Shown here one piece after another: positions 27,134-35,326 of a DNA stretch of 64,000 nucleotides. The first letter of the stretch is position 1. Every line of letters begins with the position of its first letter. The position numbers were made by a program, and so were the translations under genes. Source of the stretch: Ferrovibrio sp. GTDB taxonomy: Bacteria > Pseudomonadota > Alphaproteobacteria > Ferrovibrionales > Ferrovibrionaceae. The stretch lies in assembly GCF_025869515.1 (NCBI RefSeq), contig NZ_JAOZVR010000093.1:62001-126000 (forward strand). The letters are read 5' to 3'. The notes below the pieces were generated by a model, which did not search any database, was not told where the DNA came from, and saw nothing but the letters and a program-made list of their open reading frames with translations.

Positions 27134-27325
27134 ATCCTGCGCAGGTTGCGACAACGCGTCGCGATCTCTGCACGGAAAAGCCCCTCGGTGTGAGCACTGT
27201 CACCTTGGTAAACAAGCGTTAACTGCAGAAGGCAACACTTCGTTACAAACTCATGCTTTCGCATTGCGGCATCGACTGGCATCATATGCGGACACGAAAC
27301 AGTGATTCCCGCAGTGCATATTCCG

Positions 27326-28051
27326 ATGTCCCGTACACCTCACATTCTGATCGTCGATGACGACCGCGAGATTCGTACTCTCCTGATGCGGTTTCTCACC
27401 GAGCATGGATTTCGCGTCACCCCCGCTGCCGATGGTCGTGGCATGCAGTCGGCTCTCAAGAACGGCCGCTTCGACCTGATCGTGCTTGATCTGATGCTGC
27501 CGGGCGAGGATGGCTTGCAGCTCTGCCGCCGTCTGCGGCAGGAGGTTTCCATCCCGATTCTGATGCTGACCGCGCTGTCCGGGGAGGCTGATCGTATCCT
27601 CGGCCTGGAAATCGGTGCCGACGACTATCTGACCAAGCCGTTCAGCCCGCGCGAGCTGGTGGCCCGCATCAAGGCGATTCTGCGTCGTGCCGCCACGGCA
27701 TCCGCCGACGAGATCGACCGGCCGCAGGCCTATGCCTTCGGGGGCTGGACGCTGGAGATCGGCAAGCGCCACCTGCGTTCGCCTGACGGCGCCCTGTTGC
27801 CGCTCACCTCGGGTGAATTCGATCTGTTGATCGCCTTTGCCGAGCATCCCCAACGGGTGCTGAGTCGTGACCAGTTGCTGGATCTGACGCGCGGCCGCTC
27901 CACTGTGCTGTTCGACCGCAGCATCGATGTACAGGTCAGTCGGCTGCGGAAAAAGATCGAACTCGACCCGAATATGCCTGAACTGATAAAGACAGTCCGC
28001 AGTGGCGGGTATATTTTCACGCCAGAGGTACAGGCACTGCAGGCGGCATAA
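27326..28051 (+). CDS. OmpR-family response regulator
   Basis: This 241-residue regulator has a receiver domain starting HILIVDDDREI, with Asp55 in LIVLDLMLPG as phosphoacceptor and a late KPFSPRELVARI. Its winged-helix effector domain contains LTSGEFDLLIAFAEHP and RSIDVQVSRLRKKIE. A GTG at 27302 would add eight residues; the ATG at 27326 matches the family start. The histidine kinase gene overlaps its stop by one base, so the pair forms one two-component system. It lies in the flagellar island but about 190 bases after the flgD operon, so its target is open. OmpR/PhoB-type regulators control envelope, transport or motility genes. Confidence 0.92.
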   Translation: MSRTPHILIVDDDREIRTLLMRFLTEHGFRVTPAADGRGMQSALKNGRFDLIVLDLMLPGEDGLQLCRRLRQEVSIPILMLTALSGEADRILGLEIGADDYLTKPFSPRELVARIKAILRRAATASADEIDRPQAYAFGGWTLEIGKRHLRSPDGALLPLTSGEFDLLIAFAEHPQRVLSRDQLLDLTRGRSTVLFDRSIDVQVSRLRKKIELDPNMPELIKTVRSGGYIFTPEVQALQAA

Positions 28052-29535
28052 TGAAGTTCATCGGACGGTCGCTGCGCCGGTTTGGCAGCGATCGCATCGT
28101 CTGGCGCATCGCGGGAACGATTATTCTGGCGATCCTGTGTACCCAGGTCGCCACGGTGCTGCTGTTGCAGGCAACGCGCCCGCGCGACATCCCGCATTAC
28201 AGCGTCGATGCGCTCACCGCCGAGATGCGGCGCCATGTTTCCGGCCAGCCGGCTGCCGACTCCGATATCCTGATGCGCCTGGTCGATCCGGGTGAACCGC
28301 CATCGGCGCCGGCCAACCAGTCTTTCCTGCTGCGTGAATTCCAGCGTCGCATCCAGCTTGCGCTGACCGACGGACTGGTGGATCACATGATGGTGGAACT
28401 GGATCTGCCACGGCCGGGCTACATGCTGCTCTGGTCGATGATGGGGCCGCGCATAGGGCCGCCGCCAGGACCTCCGCCCGGAGTGCCGCCCGGAACGCCG
28501 CTCGGACCCCCTCCTGGTCCGCCACCCGATTTTTCGCTCGGTGATCGGCCGCCGCCACCATTGTTCAGCGCTGGGGCGGGAGATGATTTCAGCGTGCCCG
28601 GCATGTTTGCCATCTGGATCCAGCAGAATGGTCGCTGGCAGGCGTATCGCGCCAAGATCAGTTTCGAGCCGTTATCCCCGCTTGTTGTCACCCTGCTGTG
28701 GTTTGTTCTGCTGACCAGTATCATCGCCGGCCTGGCTTTCTGGTCGACCTGGCGCATGTTGCGTCCGTTCAAGCAACTGGTGACAGCGGCGCAGGGCTGG
28801 CGGGCGGAACAGGAGCCGGTCAGCCTGCCCGAGAAGGGCCCGGTGGAATTCCGCGCCATAGCAGCCGCTTTCAACGACATGCAGGACAAGATCAACCGCT
28901 TTGTGCGCGACCGCACCGAACTGGTTATCGCCCTGTCGCATGACCTGCGCACGCCGCTGACCCGGCTGCAGCTGCGGGCGGAGTATGTCGATGATCCGGA
29001 GCAGCGCCAGCGCATGCTGGATGAACTGCATTTCATGGAAATGCTGACCGATCAGCTGCTGTCCTTCGCCTCCTTCAATCCGCGCAACGAACCGATGGAG
29101 AAAGTCGATTTTGCCGTGCTGCTGGTCACGCTCTGCGACGACCGCACCGATGCCGGCGCGGTGATCGAATATTCCGGACCGTCGCATCTGGCGCTGCACT
29201 GCCGGCCGACCGCCATTCTGCGCGCGATCGTGAACCTGATCGACAATGCGATCAAATACAGCGATTACGCGTATGTGTCGCTGATCCCCGAGATCAATGG
29301 CGTACGTATCTTCGTCCGCGACAGTGGTCCAGGCATTCCGGAGGACGAGATGGAAAAGGTGTTCCAGCCCTTTTACCGCGTCGATGCCTCGCGTAGCCGC
29401 GAGACCGGTGGCCTGGGCATGGGGCTGAGCGTCGCCCGCGCCATCATCCTGGAGCATCGCGGCGCTATCCACCTGCGCAACCGCCAACCGCATGGCCTTG
29501 AAGTCGAGGTGTTTCTGCCTTTCGGTCTGGCCTGA
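28051..29535 (+). CDS. sensor histidine kinase with proline/glycine-rich periplasmic segment
   Basis: This 494-residue kinase has membrane segments at about 18-40 and 210-231. The roughly 170-residue periplasmic loop between them ends in a low-complexity stretch, residues 132-170, of PPG/PPPG repeats. HAMP follows (about 232-285). His297 in ALSHDLRTPLTRLQ is the phosphorylated residue. The ATPase domain has NLIDNAIKYS (N box), VRDSGPGIP (G1) and GGLGMGLSVA (G2). It phosphorylates the response regulator encoded just upstream. The repeat region is unusual for EnvZ-like kinases. Confidence 0.92.
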   Translation: MKFIGRSLRRFGSDRIVWRIAGTIILAILCTQVATVLLLQATRPRDIPHYSVDALTAEMRRHVSGQPAADSDILMRLVDPGEPPSAPANQSFLLREFQRRIQLALTDGLVDHMMVELDLPRPGYMLLWSMMGPRIGPPPGPPPGVPPGTPLGPPPGPPPDFSLGDRPPPPLFSAGAGDDFSVPGMFAIWIQQNGRWQAYRAKISFEPLSPLVVTLLWFVLLTSIIAGLAFWSTWRMLRPFKQLVTAAQGWRAEQEPVSLPEKGPVEFRAIAAAFNDMQDKINRFVRDRTELVIALSHDLRTPLTRLQLRAEYVDDPEQRQRMLDELHFMEMLTDQLLSFASFNPRNEPMEKVDFAVLLVTLCDDRTDAGAVIEYSGPSHLALHCRPTAILRAIVNLIDNAIKYSDYAYVSLIPEINGVRIFVRDSGPGIPEDEMEKVFQPFYRVDASRSRETGGLGMGLSVARAIILEHRGAIHLRNRQPHGLEVEVFLPFGLA

Positions 29536-29544
29536 CCGCACCAC

Positions 29545-30414
29545 TCAGCCTTTCATATCCATCACCGTGCTCATCATGGCATTGGCGGTCTGGATCACCT
29601 GCGAATTCATCGAATAGGCCTGCTGCGCCACGATCAGTTTGGTCATCTGGTTGGCGGTATCGACAGTGGATTGTTCCAGTGCACCGCCAACGATGGTGCC
29701 GATTCCGGCCCGATTGGTGCCGGCCATCGGATTGCCGTAGACGGCCGCGCCCGAATCAGTGGTGGCGATGAAGGCATTGCCGTCCACGCGATCCAGCTTG
29801 TCGGGTTCGCGGAAATTTGCCAGCAGCACCTGGCCCTGGGCGGACGTCGTCTTGTCGCTGTAGTGCGCCGTGATTACGCCCCCGTCGCCGATGCTGACCC
29901 CGGTGAAGCCGCTGCCGGCGGCATTGTCGCCGGTATCGATGGTCAATACCGATGGCGTGGTGCCGGTTCCGCTGGCCGATCCCATCAGGTAATAGCCGGC
30001 GGAATTGACCAGGCGGCCGCTGCTGTCGAGGTGGAAGTCGCCCTGGCGGGTATAATAGACGGCATTTTCAAAGCCGGTCGGTTCACCGGTTTCCGGGTCC
30101 ACGCCGGTCGGTTTGGCAACCGCAAAGAAGCCGTTGCCGCTGATTGCCGCCGAAGTGTCGCTGTCGTCGTCGACGATCTGGCCCTGGCCGCGATTGGCAA
30201 AATCAGCATAGGCGATAACACCGCCCTGCTTGGTGCTGCCCAGTACCGGACTGCTGGTGGCCTGCATGCCCTGCAGCACATCGAGGAACTGCGTCTCGAC
30301 CGCCTTGTAGCCAACGGTGGTGGCATTGGCGACGTTGTCCGAGATGTTGCTGATCGCCATCGACTGTGCCGTGATCGCCTGCACCGCCACGCTCATCACA
30401 CCATTGATCGTCAT
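29545..30414 (-). CDS. short FlgE/FlgF-family hook-basal-body protein
   Basis: This 289-residue protein starts MTINGVMSVAVQAITAQSMA and has the rod/hook family N-terminal heptad and ISDNVANATTVGYKAVETQF. The C-terminal family block TKLIVAQQAYSMNSQVIQTA is also present. It resembles FlgE but lacks most of the central domains, so it could be a shortened hook paralog, a FlgF-like rod protein or a hook-junction component. GGAG upstream and the sigma-54-like promoter at 30448-30462 support the start at 30414. In-frame extension to 30582 has no family similarity. It diverges from flgE at 30922. Confidence 0.85.
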   Translation of the reverse strand: MTINGVMSVAVQAITAQSMAISNISDNVANATTVGYKAVETQFLDVLQGMQATSSPVLGSTKQGGVIAYADFANRGQGQIVDDDSDTSAAISGNGFFAVAKPTGVDPETGEPTGFENAVYYTRQGDFHLDSSGRLVNSAGYYLMGSASGTGTTPSVLTIDTGDNAAGSGFTGVSIGDGGVITAHYSDKTTSAQGQVLLANFREPDKLDRVDGNAFIATTDSGAAVYGNPMAGTNRAGIGTIVGGALEQSTVDTANQMTKLIVAQQAYSMNSQVIQTANAMMSTVMDMKG

Positions 30415-30447
30415 CGCTCTGCTCCGGTTTGTCCTGTGCCGGCAGGA

Positions 30448-30462
30448 GCAAGGCGCGTGCCG
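30448..30462 (-). promoter_or_regulatory. sigma-54-like promoter for the short FlgE-family gene
   Basis: Read on the minus strand the bases are CGGCACG-CGCC-TTGC, which matches the -24/-12 consensus TGGCACG-N4-TTGC at all defined positions but the first. GG and GC are separated by exactly ten bases. The predicted start site, about 12 bases further, leaves a leader of roughly 20 bases before the ATG at 30414. TGCCGGCA at 30437-30444 overlaps the predicted start site and could be an operator. Confidence 0.65.
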
Positions 30463-30757
30463 CAGGCCGCCATCACCGCGTGACGGCGGCAGCCGGGTTT
30501 TCGACACGGTCCGCAACATGATGACGGGGCGGCGGAAATGGCCTGTGCAGGCGCCGGTGCGTGGGAGCGGGGCAGGGCGCAAGATGCCGATAAGTCGTTC
30601 TCAGAGCATCGAAAATTGTTCCTGAAATATTCTTTCAGAATGTCCCTAACCGACCTTAAGCTTTCAGTCATGCTGTTAATATTTGTTACTGGAAACAGGA
30701 CCGACATAATGTACGGAATAGTATTAAAATCATTGAAACTACGCATATTTTTCCCAG

Positions 30758-30774
30758 CCGGCAGTTTTTGCCGG
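30758..30774. promoter_or_regulatory. inverted repeat CCGGCA-N5-TGCCGG, candidate FlbD-type enhancer
   Basis: A perfect 6-5-6 inverted repeat lies about 120 bases upstream of the predicted flgE transcription start. In Caulobacter, hook-class sigma-54 promoters are activated by FlbD bound to GC-rich ftr elements roughly 100 bases away; the spacing and symmetry here fit that arrangement. The same half-site recurs as TGCCGGCA next to the divergent promoter. It could also fold as a weak RNA hairpin, but it lacks a terminator tail. Confidence 0.5.
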
Positions 30775-30863
30775 GACGGGCGGAAAGGCCGAATCGTTAA
30801 CGGCACTTCACCCTTTGGCAAGAAATCCCGCTTTCCCGAGAATTTAGGATCAGAGTCATAAAG

Positions 30864-30878
30864 CGGCACGCTCCTTGC
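30864..30878 (+). promoter_or_regulatory. sigma-54-like promoter for flgE
   Basis: CGGCACG-CTCC-TTGC matches the -24/-12 sigma-54 consensus TGGCACG-N4-TTGC with one mismatch at the first base and the required ten bases between GG and GC. Transcription would start near 30890, about 30 bases before the flgE ATG at 30922, with AAGGAG as ribosome site at 30909-30914. The element is almost identical to the one facing the other way at 30448-30462. Confidence 0.7.
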
Positions 30879-30921
30879 TGAGGAGATCGGCGACACCGCC
30901 ATCCAGCCAAGGAGCCAAGCC

Positions 30922-32265
30922 ATGTCGATTACCGGTGCAATGCAGACCGCCATCTCGGGTATGACCGGCCAGTCAACCGCGATCGGCTACATCTCGGACA
31001 ACGTCGCCAATGCCAGCACCACCGGTTACAAGAAGGTGGAATCGCGGTTCCAGACGCTGATCACACAATCGAGCGCGCAGTCGAATACGCATTCTTCGGG
31101 CGGCGTGCTGAACCAGCCCTTCTTCGCCAATAACGCGCAGGGGTCGATCACCCAGGTATCTTCCACCACCTCGATTGCCATTTCCGGCAACGGCTTCATT
31201 CCGGTGTCGAAGGTCACCGGCGTCGACTCCGCCACTGGCCTGCCGACCTTCGAGACCACGAGCTATTACACGCGCGTCGGCGACTTCAATCAAAACTCGG
31301 AAGGCTTCCTGGTCAATTCGTCCGGCTATTATCTCCAGGGCTGGTCGGTCGATCCTGTCACTGGCGTGATCGATACCTCCAGCACCACCGAGGTGCGGGT
31401 GTCCAATCTGCTCGATGCGCCGGTAGCAACCAGCACGGTGGATTACGCGGCCAATCTACCGTCCAATGTCCTAGATGCGAACGACAGTTTGCCGGCCACT
31501 CTGCCGGTCAGCTCGATCGAGATTTTCGATGCGCTCGGCAACGCGCGCACGCTGAACCTGACCTGGACCCGCATCGGCGACAGCGAGTGGACCCTGTCTG
31601 TCGAGGCGCCGGACAGCACGCCGTCCAGCTTCGGGCCGGCGACAGTCAGCTTCGGTGGCTCGATCAGCGGCGCCGGCCCAGTGGCGGCCGGCGGCACCAT
31701 CGGAACGATGAATTCGGCCGGCGGTCTGACGGCGAGCTTAGGCGCCGCGCTGAACGACAATGCCGCTTTCAGCTTCTCGCTTGATTTCGGATCCGGTGCG
31801 CAGGATATCACTCTCGATCTCGGCTCTTACGGCAGCACGGCCGGGACCACGCAGTTTGCCGGCGACACATTGACGCTCAACGACTTCCATCAGAACGGCG
31901 TGCCGCAAGGCACCTTCAAAAGCCTGGCGATCGACGAGCAGGGTTTCGTCTCGGTCACCTTCGACAACGGCAATGTGAAGACCTTCTACCAGATTCCGAT
32001 CGCACGATTTAACGATCCCACCGAACTGGATCGTGTCAACGGCAACGCCTTTGTCGCGACGCCGCAATCGGGCTCGCCCATTCTGGCTCAGCCCGGCTCC
32101 AGCGGTGTGGGCGATTTCGTTTCGGCCGCCATCGAAGGGTCGAATGTCGATATCGCCGATGAATTCTCCAAGCTGATCGTCGCCCAGCGGGCCTATTCCG
32201 CCAATGCGAAGATCATCACGGCGACCGACGAGCTGTTGCAGGAAACCATCAGCATCCTGCGCTGA
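30922..32265 (+). CDS. flgE: flagellar hook protein FlgE
   Basis: This is a 447-residue hook subunit. The N-terminus MSITGAMQTAISGMTGQSTA with ISDNVANASTTGYKKVESRF and the C-terminus EFSKLIVAQRAYSANAKIIT are the paired helices conserved in hook and rod proteins. Central SSIEIFDALGNARTLNLTWT is the FlgE-specific D2 region. It is transcribed with flgK and flgL. AAGGAGCCAAGCC before the ATG is a good ribosome site, and a sigma-54-like promoter lies 45 bases upstream. Its length is within the usual FlgE range. Confidence 0.95.
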   Translation: MSITGAMQTAISGMTGQSTAIGYISDNVANASTTGYKKVESRFQTLITQSSAQSNTHSSGGVLNQPFFANNAQGSITQVSSTTSIAISGNGFIPVSKVTGVDSATGLPTFETTSYYTRVGDFNQNSEGFLVNSSGYYLQGWSVDPVTGVIDTSSTTEVRVSNLLDAPVATSTVDYAANLPSNVLDANDSLPATLPVSSIEIFDALGNARTLNLTWTRIGDSEWTLSVEAPDSTPSSFGPATVSFGGSISGAGPVAAGGTIGTMNSAGGLTASLGAALNDNAAFSFSLDFGSGAQDITLDLGSYGSTAGTTQFAGDTLTLNDFHQNGVPQGTFKSLAIDEQGFVSVTFDNGNVKTFYQIPIARFNDPTELDRVNGNAFVATPQSGSPILAQPGSSGVGDFVSAAIEGSNVDIADEFSKLIVAQRAYSANAKIITATDELLQETISILR

Positions 32266-32292
32266 TCCGGAGCAATCTGAGGAGGCACCATC

Positions 32293-33681
32293 ATGTCCCT
32301 GACAGCGGCGCTCAACACGGCGGTCACGGGCCTGGCCACAATCCAGACCCAGACCAGCGTGGTTTCGGCCAATATCGCCAATGCGCAGAATGCGAATTAC
32401 ACCCGCAAGACGGTCCAGCTGACCACGCCGACCGCCGGCGGCGAACCGCAGGCCGCTCTGGTGGCGGCGGTCACGCGGGCCACCGTGCCGGAATTCCTGC
32501 AGGATTATTATGACGCGATGGCGGATTACGGCCAGCTTTCCGTCTCGGCCGACCGCGCCCGTGCGCTGGCCGAGGCACTGGGCGCCGACGACACCAGCGG
32601 CGGTCAGACCACGCTGGAATCGATGCTGACCAATTTCGAGGAAGCATTGAAGAGCCTGGAGGCAACACCGGAGGATACCTCGCTCAAGGCGCTGGTGGTG
32701 CAGCGCGGGGAGGAGCTTGCAGGCGAGATCAATCGGATGGCCGGCCTGCGCAGCAGCCTGCAGACCCAGGCCTATGACGATATCGGCACCGGCCTGGAGA
32801 CGCTGAACGAGGCGAGCAAAAATATCGCCAAGCTGAATGCCCAGATTGTCAGCCAGAAGGCGGCCGGTTATCCGACCGGCGATCTGGAGGATCTGCGCGA
32901 TGCCGAGGTGACCAAAATCTCCGGCCTTGTCGGCGTGCGCACGGTGACCAGCGAAACCGGTGTGATGACGGTCTATACCGATTCCGGCACTCAGTTGGCC
33001 GGCAGCAGAGCGCAGACCTTCAGCTACGATGCCACCACCAACACGATCAGCAATGGCAATGGTGATAATGTCACCGCCGGTTTCCGCACCGGATCGCTGC
33101 GCGCCAATGTCAATTACCTCGATACCAGTGCGGCGGCGCTGGCTAATTCGGACGGAAATGTCGGCACGCTGGAGAAGTTTTTCAACCAGCTCGATTCTCT
33201 GGCGCAGAATATCGCCGATGTGGTGAATACCGCCTACGGTTCGAATTTCTTCAACTATACCGCCGGCGATGCCGCCGGCACGCTGGAGGTGGACGGTTCA
33301 TTCGTGGCCGACCCAACCACGCTGGATGCCACGGTCATGGGTGACGTGCAGCAGGCGATGCGCAACACCACGCTGACGGCGGCTCAGGTCAATCCGGCCG
33401 GTGATCCGAACGGGCTGAGCGTTTCCAACGTCACCATCTTCGGTCTGGCCAGCGGCATCATGGCCTATAACGCCAGGCAGACCAGCGAAAACGAAACCAA
33501 CCGCGACACCGCCGAAAGCCTGATGTCTACGGTAGAGCAGAAATTCCGCAATCTCACCGGCGTCAATGTCGATGACGAATTGGCGCAGCTGACCATGCTG
33601 CAGAACAATTATGCAGCGCTGGCGCAGATCATGAACGCCATTAACGAAATGTTCGATCAGGTTATCGCTATCGGGAGCTAA
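32293..33681 (+). CDS. flgK: flagellar hook-associated protein 1 FlgK
   Basis: This 462-residue protein joins the hook to the filament. MSLTAALNTAVTGLATIQTQ and NIANAQNANYTRKTVQL give the conserved N-terminal helices. The stretch ASKNIAKLNAQIVSQ and the C-terminal INEMFDQVIAIGS are also FlgK-like. It starts 27 bases after flgE behind TGAGGAGGCACC, and flgL follows after 3 bases. It is shorter than the enteric protein, as is common in alphaproteobacteria. Confidence 0.92.
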   Translation: MSLTAALNTAVTGLATIQTQTSVVSANIANAQNANYTRKTVQLTTPTAGGEPQAALVAAVTRATVPEFLQDYYDAMADYGQLSVSADRARALAEALGADDTSGGQTTLESMLTNFEEALKSLEATPEDTSLKALVVQRGEELAGEINRMAGLRSSLQTQAYDDIGTGLETLNEASKNIAKLNAQIVSQKAAGYPTGDLEDLRDAEVTKISGLVGVRTVTSETGVMTVYTDSGTQLAGSRAQTFSYDATTNTISNGNGDNVTAGFRTGSLRANVNYLDTSAAALANSDGNVGTLEKFFNQLDSLAQNIADVVNTAYGSNFFNYTAGDAAGTLEVDGSFVADPTTLDATVMGDVQQAMRNTTLTAAQVNPAGDPNGLSVSNVTIFGLASGIMAYNARQTSENETNRDTAESLMSTVEQKFRNLTGVNVDDELAQLTMLQNNYAALAQIMNAINEMFDQVIAIGS

Positions 33682-33684
33682 ATC

Positions 33685-34710
33685 ATGGTTGCCATCACCG
33701 CTACCACCCAACTGGCCAGCCAGCTGGCCATGAGCCGCAATATCAGCCTGCTGACCACCATGCTGAACCAGCAGAACCAGCAGCTTGCCTCCGGCCTCAA
33801 GCTCGATGGCCTGATCGGCGTGTCCAGTCAGGCGCAAGAGCTGGGCACGCTCAAATCCAAGCTCGGCACGTTAGAGACCTATAACAGTGGTGTGCAGACC
33901 GCGATCAACCGCACCGATCTCTATGCGCTCTCGATCGAGAAGATCATCGACCTGGCCACCGATGCCCAGAGCATGATGATCCAGAACCGTGATACCGCTT
34001 TTGCCGCCACCTCGGCGCCAGCGGTACAGGCCAGTACGCTGCTTGACCAGATCGGCAGTATCCTGCAGACCAAGGATGGCGACCGCTATCTCTTCTCCGC
34101 CAGCAATTACGGCGACAATCCGCTGAATGGCGCGTTGTCGGCGATCCCGACCGCCTACGCCGCTGGCGCAGTGCCGGGGGTGACGCCGGGCTATGACGAC
34201 CCGTTGCAGGTGGTCACCAGTGCCATACCGCTGAACCAGCCGCCCTATCTGAACACTGCGGCTGCCGACGTGCAGAACTTCTACGACATCGGCGAGGTCG
34301 GCCTCTATGTCGATGACAAAGAGAAGGTGTCCTATGGCGTTTCGGCTGCCGAATCCGGATTCCAGCGCGTGATCGACGCGGTGGTACGCTTCCGTGATGC
34401 GACGGCCGACCTCGGCACCGACGACGTCAATTATCAGACCCGGGTCGACGATGCGATCAAGCAGCTCAACACGGCGATTTCCGAACTCAAGGGCATCGCT
34501 TCGCGCAACGGCTACAAGCAGCAGCAGCTGACCGAGGTGCAGGAGCGCCATCTGCGCAGCAAGGATCTGCTGACCATCCGGATCGGTAATATCCAGAATG
34601 CCGATACGGCCGCGGTCTCCACCAGCATCGCCAACCTGCAGACCGCGCTGGAGGCCTCCTATCTGGTGACGAGCAAGACCCTGGCGCTGTCCCTGGTGAA
34701 TTATCTATAA
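33685..34710 (+). CDS. flgL: flagellar hook-associated protein FlgL / flagellin-family protein
   Basis: This 341-residue protein begins TQLASQLAMSRNISLLTTML and QNQQLASGLKLDGLIGVSSQ, the N-terminal flagellin-type helices of FlgL. The C-terminus ADTAAVSTSIANLQTALEAS and SLVNYL closes the D0/D1 domain. It lies directly after flgK. FlgL forms the second hook-filament junction layer. Its position and size separate it from the filament flagellin gene at 37026. Confidence 0.9.
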   Translation: MVAITATTQLASQLAMSRNISLLTTMLNQQNQQLASGLKLDGLIGVSSQAQELGTLKSKLGTLETYNSGVQTAINRTDLYALSIEKIIDLATDAQSMMIQNRDTAFAATSAPAVQASTLLDQIGSILQTKDGDRYLFSASNYGDNPLNGALSAIPTAYAAGAVPGVTPGYDDPLQVVTSAIPLNQPPYLNTAAADVQNFYDIGEVGLYVDDKEKVSYGVSAAESGFQRVIDAVVRFRDATADLGTDDVNYQTRVDDAIKQLNTAISELKGIASRNGYKQQQLTEVQERHLRSKDLLTIRIGNIQNADTAAVSTSIANLQTALEASYLVTSKTLALSLVNYL

Positions 34711-34760
34711 GATACTCCGGGTTGCTTGTTGGCCGGCTGGGCCGGTCAGTCCGGGGGAGC

Positions 34761-35315
34761 ATGAAAGCTGTCATCATATCGGCCGTCCTGCTGACGCTGC
34801 CCATCCTGGCGTTGCTCGGCGGTTGCAGTTCCGCGCCAGGACGCCCGCCGGAACCGCAGCCGATCGCCAGTCCGAATGGCGAGCCGCTCGGCTATGTCAC
34901 CGATAGCCGGCGTTGCGAGGCCCTGCTTGCCGACTGGTTTCAGCGCACGGATACCGACCGCGACAGCACGATCTCGCTGGCCGAACTGGAAGCCGATGCC
35001 CGGCGCTGGTTTGCCCGCGGCGATACCGATGGCGACGGGGTGATCATCGTGACCGAATTGACGGCCCTGCGCCGCAGCCTTGAACCGCCGGCCGCGCCGC
35101 GTCCCGTACGACGGTCAGGCCTGTTCGACGACGGAGACACGACAGCCCGCCGCGAGGTCGATCTGGTGATGGCTGCCGATGTGAACCTGGATTTCCGCGT
35201 CACCCTGGACGAGATGCTGGCCCTGACGGCGCGGCGCTATGCCATCGCCATCCGGCGCGGACCGTATGATCGCTCTGTGGCGACGGCCGACTGCGAGCGT
35301 CGCCGTTTTCGCTAG
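34761..35315 (+). CDS. EF-hand lipoprotein of the flagellar island
   Basis: This 184-residue protein has a lipoprotein signal (MKAVIISAVLLTLPILALLG, Cys22 in LGGCSS). Three EF-hand-like loops follow: DTDRDSTISLAE (residues 64-75), DTDGDGVIIVTE (88-99) and DVNLDFRVTLDE (140-151). All have acidic residues at positions 1 and 5 and a glutamate at position 12, and a third acid or Asn at position 3. It should sit on the periplasmic side of a membrane and bind calcium. It is encoded 50 bases after flgL on the same strand. The ATG at 34761 is chosen over 34722 because it gives the signal peptide. Confidence 0.85.
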   Translation: MKAVIISAVLLTLPILALLGGCSSAPGRPPEPQPIASPNGEPLGYVTDSRRCEALLADWFQRTDTDRDSTISLAELEADARRWFARGDTDGDGVIIVTELTALRRSLEPPAAPRPVRRSGLFDDGDTTARREVDLVMAADVNLDFRVTLDEMLALTARRYAIAIRRGPYDRSVATADCERRRFR

Positions 35316-35326
35316 ACGCGCCCCGA

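Larger units (their letters stand above)
30415..30921. other. 507-base divergent flagellar control region
   Basis: This is the only stretch above 300 bases without a gene. It holds outward-facing sigma-54-like promoters near both ends (30448-30462 minus strand, 30864-30878 plus strand), an 8-base TGCCGGCA palindrome at 30437-30444, and a CCGGCA-N5-TGCCGG repeat at 30758-30774. The middle, about 30600-30740, is AT-rich compared with the surrounding genes, which would suit DNA bending between an enhancer and the promoters. I see no small gene with a convincing ribosome site in it. Confidence 0.6.
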
